Source of the DNA: Ramlibacter tataouinensis TTB310
GTDB lineage: Bacteria > Pseudomonadota > Gammaproteobacteria > Burkholderiales > Burkholderiaceae_C
Length of the DNA: 64,000 nt
Assembly (NCBI RefSeq): GCF_000215705.1
Contig: NC_015677.1
Coordinates: 3,732,001-3,796,000, forward strand
Direction of reading: 5' to 3'
Shown: piece after piece, positions 47,007-56,393 of the stretch
Layout: each line of letters starts with the position of its first letter
Numbering within the stretch: position 1 is the stretch's first letter
Made by a program: the position numbers and the translations under genes
Notes under the pieces: generated by a model
The model's database searches: none
The model's input: the letters and a program-made list of their open reading frames with translations, nothing else
Told to the model about the DNA's origin: nothing

Positions 47007-47186
47007 ATGCCCCACACCCCCGCCCCCACTGCCACCTTCCAATCGGCCAAGCCGTCGTCCCAGGCTCGCCACGAGTCCGCCCGGGGCGCTGCGGCTGCCG
47101 GCGCGCCGCTGCTGCAGCTGCATGCGCACTGGCAGACGCGCACGCATCCGCGCTACCTGGCGGCTGCCAACTTCCACTGGCGCTGA
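47007..47186 (+). CDS. Small hypothetical protein (59 aa)
   Basis: Not recognised. ATG 47007 follows ACAGGAG with a seven-base gap. The 59-residue product MPHTPAPTATFQSAKPSSQA... ends RTHPRYLAAANFHWR and is basic and His/Ala-rich, with no membrane helix. A GC hairpin 20 bp after the stop could end its transcript. A start at 46977 (MNMF...) is also in frame but lacks a ribosome site. Confidence 0.5.
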   Translation: MPHTPAPTATFQSAKPSSQARHESARGAAAAGAPLLQLHAHWQTRTHPRYLAAANFHWR

Positions 47187-47205
47187 GGCGGGCTGCCCAG
47201 CCTCA

Positions 47206-47231
47206 TCGTCGGCGGCCGCTGCCGCCGACGA
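47206..47231. terminator. Hairpin after 59-aa gene
   Basis: TCGTCGGCGGC-CGCT-GCCGCCGACGA: a perfect 11-bp stem with 4-base loop between the small gene and the kinase operon. No T-run follows. Confidence 0.5.
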
Positions 47232-47292
47232 GGTGCAGCATGGACCCGATGGCACAGTTCCACCGGGTCCGGAAAAATTTGAAACTCTGCAA

Positions 47293-47321
47293 TTGGTCCC
47301 CCTGCGACTGAGGGGTATGCT
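47293..47321 (+). promoter_or_regulatory. Candidate promoter of kinase-KaiC-receiver operon
   Basis: -35 TTGGTC (47293-47298), 17-bp spacer, -10 TATGCT (47316-47321). The spacer contains CCCCT...AGGGG, a 5-bp inverted repeat that could be an operator. The kinase start codon is 33 bp further on. Confidence 0.4.
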
Positions 47322-47354
47322 GCTCGACTCGAAAAGTCATCCCCCTCAGGAATC

Positions 47355-48164
47355 TTGTCTACTCCCCCCAGCCCGGCCGCGTCGGCGGCGCAGGAGCGGC
47401 CCAGCGAGCCGGTCGCTGTCAACGGCGAAGCGGGCTTGCGGGAGCGCATTGTCGAACTCGAGGCGGCGGTGCGGGCCCGGGACGATTTCCTGGCGCTGGC
47501 CGCGCATGAGCTCCGTTCCCCCCTGAACACACTGGCGCTCCGGCTGGCTGTCCTGGAGCGCATGGCCGCGAACAATGCGGACCAGCCGCTGCGCGACGAA
47601 ATCCAGCGGGCCCGCCGCAGCGCCGACCGGTACGTGCGCCGCGCCGTCGTGCTGCTGGATGTGTCGCGCCTCAACACGGGACAGCTCGAGCCGGCGCGCA
47701 GCCCGGTGGATATCCGGCAACTGGTCGAGGATGCCGTTGATGCGTACAGGGACGACGCCCAGTTCCAGGGCGTCACGCTGCGGGCTGAAGTGGACGATGA
47801 CGGGGTCGGCTGGTGGGATGCGCACATGGCGGAAGAGATCCTGTGCAACCTGATCAGCAACGCCCTCAAGTACGGACAGCACACGCCGGTCCGGGTTCGG
47901 GCCGCGGTGCAGGACAATACCGCCCGGTTCGAGGTGGCGGACCAGGGGCCAGGGATCGACGCGGCGCACGTCGACAGGATCTTCGAGAAATTCGAGAGAA
48001 TCGTGCATGGCACCCACTACCGCGGCGGCTTCGGGCTGGGATTGTGGATCGTCGGCCGGATGGTGGCCGCGCACGGCGGCAGCATCCAGGTCGAGAGCCA
48101 AGCCGGCCGGGGCTCGGTGTTTCGCGTGACCCTGCCCATGGGCCATGACAACGGACGGAGTTGA
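47355..48164 (+). CDS. Soluble sensor histidine kinase
   Basis: A cytoplasmic histidine kinase with no membrane segment and no recognisable sensor domain. 269 residues. H-box HELRSPLNTL with phospho-acceptor His51; N-box 'NLISNALKYG' near 165; G1 'VADQGPGID'; F-box 'IFEKFERI'; G2 'GGFGLGLWIVGRMV'. The only start is TTG 47355, behind AGGA. It is a short kinase that probably takes its signal from a partner. It overlaps the KaiC-like gene by 20 bp, and a receiver protein follows that, so the three likely form one signalling unit. Confidence 0.88.
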   Translation: MSTPPSPAASAAQERPSEPVAVNGEAGLRERIVELEAAVRARDDFLALAAHELRSPLNTLALRLAVLERMAANNADQPLRDEIQRARRSADRYVRRAVVLLDVSRLNTGQLEPARSPVDIRQLVEDAVDAYRDDAQFQGVTLRAEVDDDGVGWWDAHMAEEILCNLISNALKYGQHTPVRVRAAVQDNTARFEVADQGPGIDAAHVDRIFEKFERIVHGTHYRGGFGLGLWIVGRMVAAHGGSIQVESQAGRGSVFRVTLPMGHDNGRS

Positions 48165-49584
48165 AGCAGTGAACGCATCAGAGCTCCCGCTCGCGCGGGT
48201 GGCGAGCGGCGTGCCGGGGCTGGACGAGATCACCGGGGGCGGCCTGCTCAAGTCGGGCGTCTACATCCTGCAAGGCATGCCGGGCGCGGGAAAGACCATC
48301 CTGGCCAACCAGATCGGGCACCAGTACGCCGCCGGCGGCGGGCACGTGGTGTACGTCACCCTGCTGGCCGAATCCCACGCGCGGCTGTTCCAGCATCTGG
48401 GCGCGTTCTCGTTCTACGAGGCATCGGCGGTCCCGAACAGCGTGTACTACGTGAGCGCCTTCGACGCGCTTCGCAGCCGGGGGCTCAAGGGCGTGGTCGA
48501 GCTGCTGCGCAGCGAGATGCGCACCCGCCGCGCGGGCATCCTGGTGCTGGACGGGCTGGTGATGGCGGCCAGCGCGGCGGCCTCCGACGAGGAACTGAAG
48601 GTCTTCGTCAGCGACATCCAGTCCCACTCCGTCCTGACCGGCTGCACGACCTTGCTGCTGACCAGCGAAGACGCGGACCGGCCCGTGTCCGCCGAGCAGA
48701 CCATGGTGGACGGCATCCTGCTGCTGCGCGAGAGCGCCTACGGCCCCCGCCGCGAGCGCAACATCGAGATCGTCAAGTTCCGCGGCAGCGCCACCCTGCG
48801 CGGCAACCACACCTTCGTGATCGGCGGCGATGGCATCACCATCTACCCGCGGCTGGAAGCGGCGCGCCGGGCCGGCCCCGACGGCGGCGTGAAGACCACG
48901 GGCGTCTCGAGCGGCGTCAAGGCGCTGGACGGGATATTCGAGATCGGGGGGTATGCGCAGGGCAGCATCACCATGCTGTGCGGCCCCTCCGGCAGCGGCA
49001 AGACCACGCTGGCGCTGCACTTCCTGGCCGCGGCCTCCGCCGGCGAGAAGGGCCTGTTCCTGGGCTTCTACGAATCACCGCAGCTGCTGGAGACGATCGC
49101 GCGCCTGCAGGGCATCTCGCCGCACCTGGGCCGGTCCGGCGACGGCGTCGAATTCATCTGGCGCCCCTTCGGCGAGAACATCCTGGACCAGCTGGCAGCC
49201 GAGCTCCTGGCCCGCATCGAGGCGATCCGCCCGCGGCGCGTGGTCATCGACGGGCTGGGCGGCTTCTATGCCACGCCCTCGTTCGGCGAACGGGGCGGCG
49301 CCTTCCTGAGCGCGCTGATGAACGAGCTGCGCCGGCTCGGCGCGACCACGCTGGTCACGGTCGAGTCGCAGCAGCCCGGGGGCGCCCGGCCCATGGACAC
49401 GGCGACCATGTCCGCGCTGGCGGACACCATCGTGAACTGCGAGATGAGCCACGAGCGCGCCGTCCGCCGCTTCATCTGGATCGGCAAGAGCCGCGTCACC
49501 CGGGCCGATCTGCGCGTGCGCGAGGCGGTCCTGGGCGACGACGGGGTGGTCGTGCTGAAGGAGGATCCGCCTCTTGGCAGCTGA
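48145..49584 (+). CDS. KaiC-like double-domain ATPase
   Basis: A RecA-fold ATPase with two KaiC domains (479 residues, against about 519 for cyanobacterial KaiC). Domain 1: Walker A GMPGAGKT at 44-51, 'VTLLAESHARL', Walker B-like 'GILVLDGLVM'. Domain 2: Walker A GPSGSGKT at 280-287, 'GLFLGFYESPQLLE', 'RRVVIDGLGGF'. By eye, only one of the paired catalytic glutamates is kept in each domain. The KaiC S431/T432 region reads 'TATMSALADTI', a Ser then Ala. An alternative start is GTG 48169. No kaiA or kaiB is nearby; a kinase precedes it and a receiver follows, so a signalling rather than clock role is more likely. Confidence 0.9.
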   Translation: MTTDGVEAVNASELPLARVASGVPGLDEITGGGLLKSGVYILQGMPGAGKTILANQIGHQYAAGGGHVVYVTLLAESHARLFQHLGAFSFYEASAVPNSVYYVSAFDALRSRGLKGVVELLRSEMRTRRAGILVLDGLVMAASAAASDEELKVFVSDIQSHSVLTGCTTLLLTSEDADRPVSAEQTMVDGILLLRESAYGPRRERNIEIVKFRGSATLRGNHTFVIGGDGITIYPRLEAARRAGPDGGVKTTGVSSGVKALDGIFEIGGYAQGSITMLCGPSGSGKTTLALHFLAAASAGEKGLFLGFYESPQLLETIARLQGISPHLGRSGDGVEFIWRPFGENILDQLAAELLARIEAIRPRRVVIDGLGGFYATPSFGERGGAFLSALMNELRRLGATTLVTVESQQPGGARPMDTATMSALADTIVNCEMSHERAVRRFIWIGKSRVTRADLRVREAVLGDDGVVVLKEDPPLGS

Positions 49585-49978
49585 GGAGGTCACGGTCGCA
49601 ACGACGCCACCGGGGCGCGTGCTGCTCGTCGATGACGAGATCGCCGGCACGGACGTCCTTGCCCTGATCCTGGCCGGCGAAGGATTGCAGGTCACGGTGG
49701 CCGCCAACGGCCACCAGGCGCTCGAGCGCCTGGAAGACGCGGCGCCGGACCTGCTGATCACCGACTTCATGATGCCCGGCATGAACGGCGCGGAGCTGGT
49801 GCGGGCGCTGCGCGAACGTGAGCGTTACCGCCGGCTGCCCGTCTTGCTGATCAGCGGCGCGCCCGAGGCGGCGCTGCGCTCCTACGGCATCGAGTACGAA
49901 GCCTTCCTGCGCAAGCCCTTCGGCCTCGAGCAGTTCCTGGCCAGCGTCCGCTCGCTGCTGCCCGGCCAGGCCGCCTGA
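49574..49978 (+). CDS. Single-domain response regulator (receiver protein)
   Basis: A stand-alone CheY-like receiver, 134 residues, with no output domain. Acidic pocket 'VLLVDDE' (Asp20, Asp21), phospho-acceptor Asp64 in 'LLITDFMMPGMNG', switch region 'PVLLISGAP', and Lys114 in 'FLRKPFG'. TTG start at 49574 overlaps the KaiC-like gene by 11 bp. It is probably phosphorylated by the kinase encoded two genes upstream and acts by protein contact. Confidence 0.92.
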   Translation: MAAEEVTVATTPPGRVLLVDDEIAGTDVLALILAGEGLQVTVAANGHQALERLEDAAPDLLITDFMMPGMNGAELVRALRERERYRRLPVLLISGAPEAALRSYGIEYEAFLRKPFGLEQFLASVRSLLPGQAA

Positions 49979-49981
49979 CGG

Positions 49982-50944
49982 TCATTCGCCGACGATCTTG
50001 CGCTCCTTCACGATGGCGCCCCACTGAGCCGACTCCTTGCGCATGAACTCGGCCAGTTCGGCGCGGCTGGTCGGGTGCGGCGTCAGGCCGTGCTTGGTCA
50101 GGTACTCCCGCGTTTCGGCATCGTTCAGCACCTTGACGATCTCCTGGTTCCAGCGGTCCAGGAGCGCCGCCGGCATCTTGGCCGGGCCCACGAAGGCGTA
50201 CCAGTTCAGCGCCTCGAAGCCGGGAACGCCGGACTCCGCGACGGTGGGCGTGTTCGGCAGGTGGGCGGCCCGCTTCAGGCCGGTGGTCGCCAGCGCGAGC
50301 ACCTTGCCCGACTCGATGTGCGGCAGCGCCGTGGGCGGCGCGGCGAAGTAGCCGGTGAAGCGGCCGGCCAGCAGGTCGGGCATGGCCTGGGAGCCGCCGC
50401 GGTAGGGCACGTGCAGCAGCTCGGCGCCGATGCGCTTGCCGAACAGCTCGCCGGTCAGGTGGGAGGCCGAGCCGGGGCCGGTCGAGGCATAGCTGACCGA
50501 GCCGGGCTGCTTCTTCGCCAGGGCGACGAACTCGGCCAGCGTCTTGGGCCCGCTCTGGGCGTTGACCACCAGCACGCTCGGGAAATACACGCCGCCCGAG
50601 ATGGGCGCCAGGTCCTTGAAGGGGTCGTACGGCAGCTTCATCATGTGCGGCGCGATCGTCAGCGGGCCGATCGAGCCGAGCAGCAGCATGCTGCCGTCGG
50701 CCGGCCCTTGCGCGACCTGCTGGTGGGCGATGTTGCCGCCGGCGCCAGCCTTGTTCTCCACCACGATGGACTGGCCGATGTTCTCGCCCAGCTTCTTGGC
50801 GATCATCCGTGCCGCGCCGTCGGCGGCGCCGCCGGGCGCGAAGCCCACCAGCAGCGTGACCGGTTTCTTGGGCGGGAAGTCCTGCGCCTGGACCAGGCCG
50901 GCCGACAGAAGGGCGAGCAGGACCAGCAGTCTGCGTTGCATCAT
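49982..50944 (-). CDS. Bug/TctC family tripartite tricarboxylate receptor
   Basis: A periplasmic carboxylate-type solute receptor. 320 residues. Signal peptide MMQRRLLVLLALLSAGLVQA, then QDFPPKKPVTLLVGFAPGGA. Family motifs 'ENKAGAGGNIAHQQVAQGPA', 'TGPGSASHLTGELF' and 'TPTVAESGVPGFEALNWYAF'. Convergent with the receiver gene (3 bp apart) and divergent from the LysR gene at 51047. Ligand unknown, but the neighbourhood suggests a di- or tricarboxylate. Confidence 0.9.
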   Translation of the reverse strand: MMQRRLLVLLALLSAGLVQAQDFPPKKPVTLLVGFAPGGAADGAARMIAKKLGENIGQSIVVENKAGAGGNIAHQQVAQGPADGSMLLLGSIGPLTIAPHMMKLPYDPFKDLAPISGGVYFPSVLVVNAQSGPKTLAEFVALAKKQPGSVSYASTGPGSASHLTGELFGKRIGAELLHVPYRGGSQAMPDLLAGRFTGYFAAPPTALPHIESGKVLALATTGLKRAAHLPNTPTVAESGVPGFEALNWYAFVGPAKMPAALLDRWNQEIVKVLNDAETREYLTKHGLTPHPTSRAELAEFMRKESAQWGAIVKERKIVGE

Positions 50945-51046
50945 GGGTGTCTCCTTGTGATGTGACGGCCCGGAGCTTACAGCGGCCCGGCGCGGCCGCC
51001 ATCAGTTCCCGCGATGGCCTGGCTCGGCGGGTGTACGCTAGCCCGC

Positions 51047-51985
51047 ATGGAACTGAGACAGTTGCGCTACTTCGTGTGCGTCGTCGAGCAGGGCAGCATG
51101 AGCCGGGCCGCCGTGGAGCTGGACATCGTGCAGCCGGCCCTGAGCCAGCAGATCGCCAAGCTGGAGGGCGAGCTGTCCACCCGCCTGCTGCAGCGCAGTT
51201 CAAAGGGCGTGACGCCCACGGAGGCCGGCCTGGCTTTCCTGCAGCAGGCCCAGCTCGCGCTGCGGCACGCCGACGAAGCCGTGCGCGCGGCCCAGCAGTC
51301 GCGCCTGTCCGGCGTGGTCAGCGTGGGGCTGGCACCCACCACCGCATCGATCCTGGGCCTGCCCCTGATGGTGGCGGTGCGCGAGCGCTACCCGGACGTG
51401 CGTCTGCACATGGTCGAGAGCCTCTCGGGGCATCTGTCGTCCATGCTCAACGGCCGGCAGCTGGACCTGGCCGTGCTGTTCGACACCGATCCCGGCCGGC
51501 GCTGGAGCGTGACGCCGCTGATCGAGGAAAAGCTCTACCTCATCCAGGCTCGCGGCCCGGGGCGTGCATCCCTGCCGGCCCGCATCCGGCTGGCGGACCT
51601 CAAGGACTTCCCCCTCATCCTGCCCAGCGGCTCGCATGGCTTGCGCAGCACCCTGGACGCGGCGCTCTCGACCAGCCGGCTGCGCCGCCTGCTGCCGGTG
51701 GAGATCGATTCGCTGGCCATGCTGATGGAGGCCGTGCGCGCCGGACTGGGCTGCACCATCCAGCCGCGCGCCGCCCTGGCGCGCTTCGCGGATGCCGACG
51801 AGGCCTTCGAGGTCGCCGAGATCACCGACGGGCGGCTGCGGCGCCTGAACTCGCTGTGCAGCGTGTCCGACGAGGAGCTCTCGCCGGCGGCGCGCGCGGT
51901 GCGGGTGGCGCTGGCGGACTGCGCGCGGGAGCTGGTCCGCACGGGGCGCTGGGTAGGTGCCCGGGCCAGCCATCACGCAAACTGA
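51047..51985 (+). CDS. LysR family transcriptional regulator
   Basis: 312 residues. N-terminal winged helix 'MELRQLRYFVCVVEQGSMSR' to 'QRSSKGVTPTEAGLAFLQQA' and a substrate-binding-like effector domain (about 90-300). ATG 51047 is preferred to the upstream in-frame ATG 51014. It lies 59 bp before the TcuA-like gene on the same strand and 102 bp divergent from a Bug receptor gene, so it may control both. In Salmonella the LysR protein TcuR governs tcuABC, a suggestive parallel. Confidence 0.9.
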   Translation: MELRQLRYFVCVVEQGSMSRAAVELDIVQPALSQQIAKLEGELSTRLLQRSSKGVTPTEAGLAFLQQAQLALRHADEAVRAAQQSRLSGVVSVGLAPTTASILGLPLMVAVRERYPDVRLHMVESLSGHLSSMLNGRQLDLAVLFDTDPGRRWSVTPLIEEKLYLIQARGPGRASLPARIRLADLKDFPLILPSGSHGLRSTLDAALSTSRLRRLLPVEIDSLAMLMEAVRAGLGCTIQPRAALARFADADEAFEVAEITDGRLRRLNSLCSVSDEELSPAARAVRVALADCARELVRTGRWVGARASHHAN

Positions 51986-52044
51986 TACCTGTCTCAGCGG
52001 TAGCGTCTGGCCGGCCGCCGCGATGCGGTCTACAGTGCCACGCG

Positions 52045-53448
52045 ATGCATGATGTCCTGGTCATTGGCGGCGGCAATGCCGCCCTGTGCGCAGCCCTGAC
52101 GGCCCGCGAGGCGGGCGCCCGCGTGCTGCTGCTGGAAGCTTCGCCGCGCGAGTGGCGGGGCGGCAATTCGCAGCACACCCGCAACCTGCGCTGCATGCAC
52201 GATGCCCCGCAGGACGTGCTGGTCGACGCCTACCCCGAGGAAGAGTTCTGGCAGGACCTGCTAAAGGTCACGGGCGGCAACACCGACGAGCGGCTCGCCC
52301 GGCTGGTGATCCGGGCCTCCTCCACCTGCCGCGACTGGATGCGCAGGCACGGCGTGCGCTTCCAGCCTTCGCTGGCGGGGACGCTGCACCTGTCGCGCAC
52401 CAACGCGTTCTTCATGGGCGGCGGCAAGGCGCTGGTCAACGCCTACTACCGCAGCGCCGAGAACCTGGGCGTGGACATCCGGTACGACTCGCCGGTGGAC
52501 CGGCTGGAGATTCAGGACGGCCGCTTCGTCGCCGCCTGCGTCGGGCGCGAGCGCATCGAGGCCAGGGCCTGCGTGCTCGCCGCCGGCGGCTTCGAGTCGA
52601 ACCGGGAGTGGCTGCGCGAAGCCTGGGGGCAGAACGAGCGCGGCGAATGGCCGGCCGACAACTTCATCATCCGGGGCACCCGCTTCAACCAGGGCGTGCT
52701 GCTCAAGCACATGACGGCGCAGGGCGCCGACATCATCGGCGACCCGACCCAGGCCCATTGCGTGGCCATCGACGCCCGCGCCCCGCTGTACGACGGTGGC
52801 ATCGTGACGCGCGTGGACGCGGTGTCGCTGGGCGTGATGGTGAATCGCGACGCGGTGCGCTTCTACGACGAGGGCGAGGACTTCTGGCCCAAGCGCTACG
52901 CCATCTGGGGACGGCTGGTGGCCCTGCAGCCGGGGCAGATCGGCTACTGCATCATCGACAGCAAGGCCGTCGGCCGCTTCATGCCGCCGGTCTTCCCCGG
53001 CGTGAAGGCCGGCACCCTGCCGGAACTGGCACGCAAGCTGGAGCTGGACGAGGCGACCTTCATGCGAACCCTGAACGACTACAACGCCGCCTGCCGCGTG
53101 GGCAGCTTCGACCACACCGTGCTGGACGACTGCCACACCGAGGGGCTCACGCCGCCCAAGACCCACTGGGCGCGCCCGATCGACCAGGCGCCCTTCTACG
53201 GTTATGCCCTGCGCCCGGGCGTCACCTTCACCTACCTGGGCCTCAAGACCGACGCGCGGGCGCGGGTGCATTTCGGCGGCGAGCCCAGCGACAACCTGTT
53301 CGTGGCCGGCGAGATGATGGCGGGCAACGTGCTGGGCAGGGGCTACACGGCCGGGGTGGGAATGAGCATAGGCACGGCCTTCGGCCGCATCGCCGGCACC
53401 CAAGCGGCGCGGGCCGCGCTGAAGGAGGACGCGCATGCAATCGCTTGA
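52045..53448 (+). CDS. tcuA: FAD-dependent tricarballylate dehydrogenase-like protein (TcuA)
   Basis: A flavoprotein of the fumarate reductase/succinate dehydrogenase family. 467 residues. FAD-binding '[20 protein letters not shown]' at the N-terminus, '[17 protein letters not shown]' near 35-50, active-site region '[17 protein letters not shown]', and C-terminal '[20 protein letters not shown]'. TcuA oxidises tricarballylate to cis-aconitate in Salmonella. The tandem with a TcuB-like gene (14-bp overlap) supports this type, though the acid oxidised here may differ, given the aldolase downstream. ATG 52045. Confidence 0.85.
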   Translation: MHDVLVIGGGNAALCAALTAREAGARVLLLEASPREWRGGNSQHTRNLRCMHDAPQDVLVDAYPEEEFWQDLLKVTGGNTDERLARLVIRASSTCRDWMRRHGVRFQPSLAGTLHLSRTNAFFMGGGKALVNAYYRSAENLGVDIRYDSPVDRLEIQDGRFVAACVGRERIEARACVLAAGGFESNREWLREAWGQNERGEWPADNFIIRGTRFNQGVLLKHMTAQGADIIGDPTQAHCVAIDARAPLYDGGIVTRVDAVSLGVMVNRDAVRFYDEGEDFWPKRYAIWGRLVALQPGQIGYCIIDSKAVGRFMPPVFPGVKAGTLPELARKLELDEATFMRTLNDYNAACRVGSFDHTVLDDCHTEGLTPPKTHWARPIDQAPFYGYALRPGVTFTYLGLKTDARARVHFGGEPSDNLFVAGEMMAGNVLGRGYTAGVGMSIGTAFGRIAGTQAARAALKEDAHAIA

Positions 53449-54583
53449 CGCCCTGACGCGGCAGGCCGTCGCGCTGGCCAACGGCGCCGCGGCGACCGCG
53501 GAAGTCTCGCGCCAGATGCAGATCTGCAATGCCTGCCGCTACTGCGAGACCTTCTGCGCCGTCTTCCCCGCCATGACGCGCCGGCTGGAATTCGGCGCCG
53601 GCGACGCGCACTACCTGGCCAACCTCTGCCACAACTGCGGCGCCTGCCTGCACGCCTGCCAGTACGCGCCGCCCCACGAGTTCGCCGTCAACGTGCCGCG
53701 GGCCATGGCCCAGGTGCGCCAGGAGACCTACACCGAGTACGCATGGCCCCGGGCGTTCGGAGCCCTGTACCGCCGCAACGGCGTCACGGTGGCCCTGGCG
53801 ACTGCGGCCGGCCTGGCGCTGTTCCTGGTGCTCGCGCTGGCGATGCGGGGCACCTTGCTGCACGAACCGCTGGCCGGCAATTTCTACGCCGTCTTCCCGC
53901 ACTCGCTGATGGCCTGGATGTTCGGCGCGGCCTTCGGCTGGGCGGTGCTGGCGCTGGCGATAGGTGGCGTGCGGTTCTGGCGCGGCCAGTCGCCCGGCCC
54001 GGTCACGCCGGCCGCCGCCGGCGAGGCGACACGGCATGCGCTGGCCCTCACTTACCTGGACGGCGGCCATGGCGATGGCTGCAACGAGTCGGACGACCGG
54101 TTCACGCTGCTGCGCCGGCGCTTCCACCACCTGACCTTCTACGGCTTCATGCTGTGCTTCGCCTCGACCTGCGTGGCCACGCTGTACCACTACGCCCTGG
54201 GCCTGCCCGCGCCCTACGCGCTCACCAGCCTGCCGGTCGTGCTCGGCACGGTGGGCGGGCTGGGCCTGCTGGCCGGACCCGCGGGCCTGCTGTGGCTGAA
54301 CATGCGCCGCCATCCGCTGCAGGGCGACCCGCGCCAGCGCCCCATGGACCGGGCCTTCATCGTGCTGCTGTTCGCCACCAGCCTCACCGGCCTGGCGCTG
54401 CTGGCGCTGCGCGACACCGGCGTGATGGCCCTGCTGCTCGCGGTGCACCTGGGCACCGTGATGGCGCTGTTCCTCACCCTGCCCTACGGCAAGTTCGCCC
54501 ATGCGGTCTACCGCGTGGCGGCGCTGCTGAAATGGGCCATCGAGCGGCGGCAGCCGAACCGGCTGCAGCTGGGCGCCGACTAA
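53435..54583 (+). CDS. tcuB: TcuB-like Fe-S membrane electron-transfer protein
   Basis: Passes electrons from the TcuA flavin to the quinone pool. 382 residues. Two ferredoxin-type clusters: CxxCxxCxxxC at Cys31-34-37-41 and Cys65-68-71-75. The C-terminal half is a membrane cytochrome-b-like region with about six helices (about 118-135, 155-175, 228-250, 262-285, 310-328, 335-355) and conserved histidines such as '[14 protein letters not shown]' and 'TLYHYALG'. It overlaps tcuA by 14 bp. No tcuC transporter follows; a Bug receptor is encoded two genes later instead. Confidence 0.88.
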   Translation: MQSLDALTRQAVALANGAAATAEVSRQMQICNACRYCETFCAVFPAMTRRLEFGAGDAHYLANLCHNCGACLHACQYAPPHEFAVNVPRAMAQVRQETYTEYAWPRAFGALYRRNGVTVALATAAGLALFLVLALAMRGTLLHEPLAGNFYAVFPHSLMAWMFGAAFGWAVLALAIGGVRFWRGQSPGPVTPAAAGEATRHALALTYLDGGHGDGCNESDDRFTLLRRRFHHLTFYGFMLCFASTCVATLYHYALGLPAPYALTSLPVVLGTVGGLGLLAGPAGLLWLNMRRHPLQGDPRQRPMDRAFIVLLFATSLTGLALLALRDTGVMALLLAVHLGTVMALFLTLPYGKFAHAVYRVAALLKWAIERRQPNRLQLGAD

Positions 54584-54601
54584 GAACACAGGAGAAGTCA
54601 G

Positions 54602-55384
<783 letters not shown>

Positions 55385-55418
55385 CCCGAGACGACACACC
55401 AACGACAAGGAGACAAGC

Positions 55419-56393
55419 ATGGAACCCGACTTCATCCGCAGGAGGACGGTGCTGGCCGGCGCGGCGGCACTGGCCGCCCCGGCCGCCTGGGCACAGGCCG
55501 CCGACTATCCCTCGCGCCCCGTCCGCGTGATCGTCGCCTTCACCGCCGGCGGCACCACCGACATCCTGGCCCGGGCCGTGAGCCAGAAGCTGTCCGAGCG
55601 GCTCAGGCAGCCTTACGTCATCGACAACAAGCCGGGCGCCGGCGGCAACATCGGCACGGAGATGGCCGCCCGCGCCACGCCCGACGGCTACACGCTGATC
55701 GTGAACTCGGTGGGGCCGATCGCGGTCAACCCCACGCTCTACACCAAGCTCAACATCGACCCGCTGACCGACCTGGTGCCGGTGGTGCAGATCGCGGACG
55801 TGCCCAACGTGCTGGTGGTCCACCCTGCGGTGCCGGCGCGCACCCTGGAGGAGCTCGTCGCCTATGCCAAGGCCCACCCCGGGCAGGCGAACTATGGCTC
55901 GACCGGCATCGGCACCTCCTCTCACCTGTCGGGCTACATGCTGGGCAAGCGCGCCGGCATCACGACCACGCACGTGCCCTATAAGGGCGCGGACGCGCTC
56001 AAGGACCTGCTGGCCGGCCGGCTGCAGTTCATGTTCGCCACCATCCCCTCGGTGATCCAGCATATCCACGCGGGCGGCCTGCGGGCCCTGGCTGTCACCA
56101 GCGTCAAGCGCTCGCGCTCGATGCCGGACGTGCCGACCGTCGCCGAGAAGGGCTTCCCCGGCTTCGAGGCCGGCTCCTGGTTCGGCTTCTTCGCGCCCAA
56201 GGGAACGTCCGAGGCGGTGATCGCCACCTTGAACAAGGCGGTGAACGAGGCCTTGCCGTCGCTCGAGGCGCAGATGGTGCGCGAGGGCGCCGACCCGGTG
56301 GGCGGCTCGCCGGAGCAGTTCAAGCAGTTCGTGATGAAGGAATACGAGAAGTGGCGGGTGGTGGTGCGCGAGTCCGGCGCCACGGCGAGTTGA
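55419..56393 (+). CDS. Bug/TctC family tripartite tricarboxylate receptor
   Basis: A periplasmic solute receptor in the TcuAB-like operon. 324 residues. The N-terminus MEPDFIRRRTVLAGAAALAA has a twin-arginine pattern (RRRTVLAG) and ends PAAWAQA, so Tat export is possible. Family blocks: 'SRPVRVIVAFTAGGTTDILA', 'NKPGAGGNIGTEMAARATPD', 'VPTVAEKGFPGFEAGSWFGF'. As it is the only transport gene in this operon, it probably binds the acid that the downstream enzymes use. AAGGAG precedes the ATG. Confidence 0.9.
   Translation: MEPDFIRRRTVLAGAAALAAPAAWAQAADYPSRPVRVIVAFTAGGTTDILARAVSQKLSERLRQPYVIDNKPGAGGNIGTEMAARATPDGYTLIVNSVGPIAVNPTLYTKLNIDPLTDLVPVVQIADVPNVLVVHPAVPARTLEELVAYAKAHPGQANYGSTGIGTSSHLSGYMLGKRAGITTTHVPYKGADALKDLLAGRLQFMFATIPSVIQHIHAGGLRALAVTSVKRSRSMPDVPTVAEKGFPGFEAGSWFGFFAPKGTSEAVIATLNKAVNEALPSLEAQMVREGADPVGGSPEQFKQFVMKEYEKWRVVVRESGATAS

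Noticed and set aside
50947..52044. Upstream extension of the tcuA reading frame
   Set aside because: Overlaps the LysR gene in another frame; the FAD motif begins right after ATG 52045.
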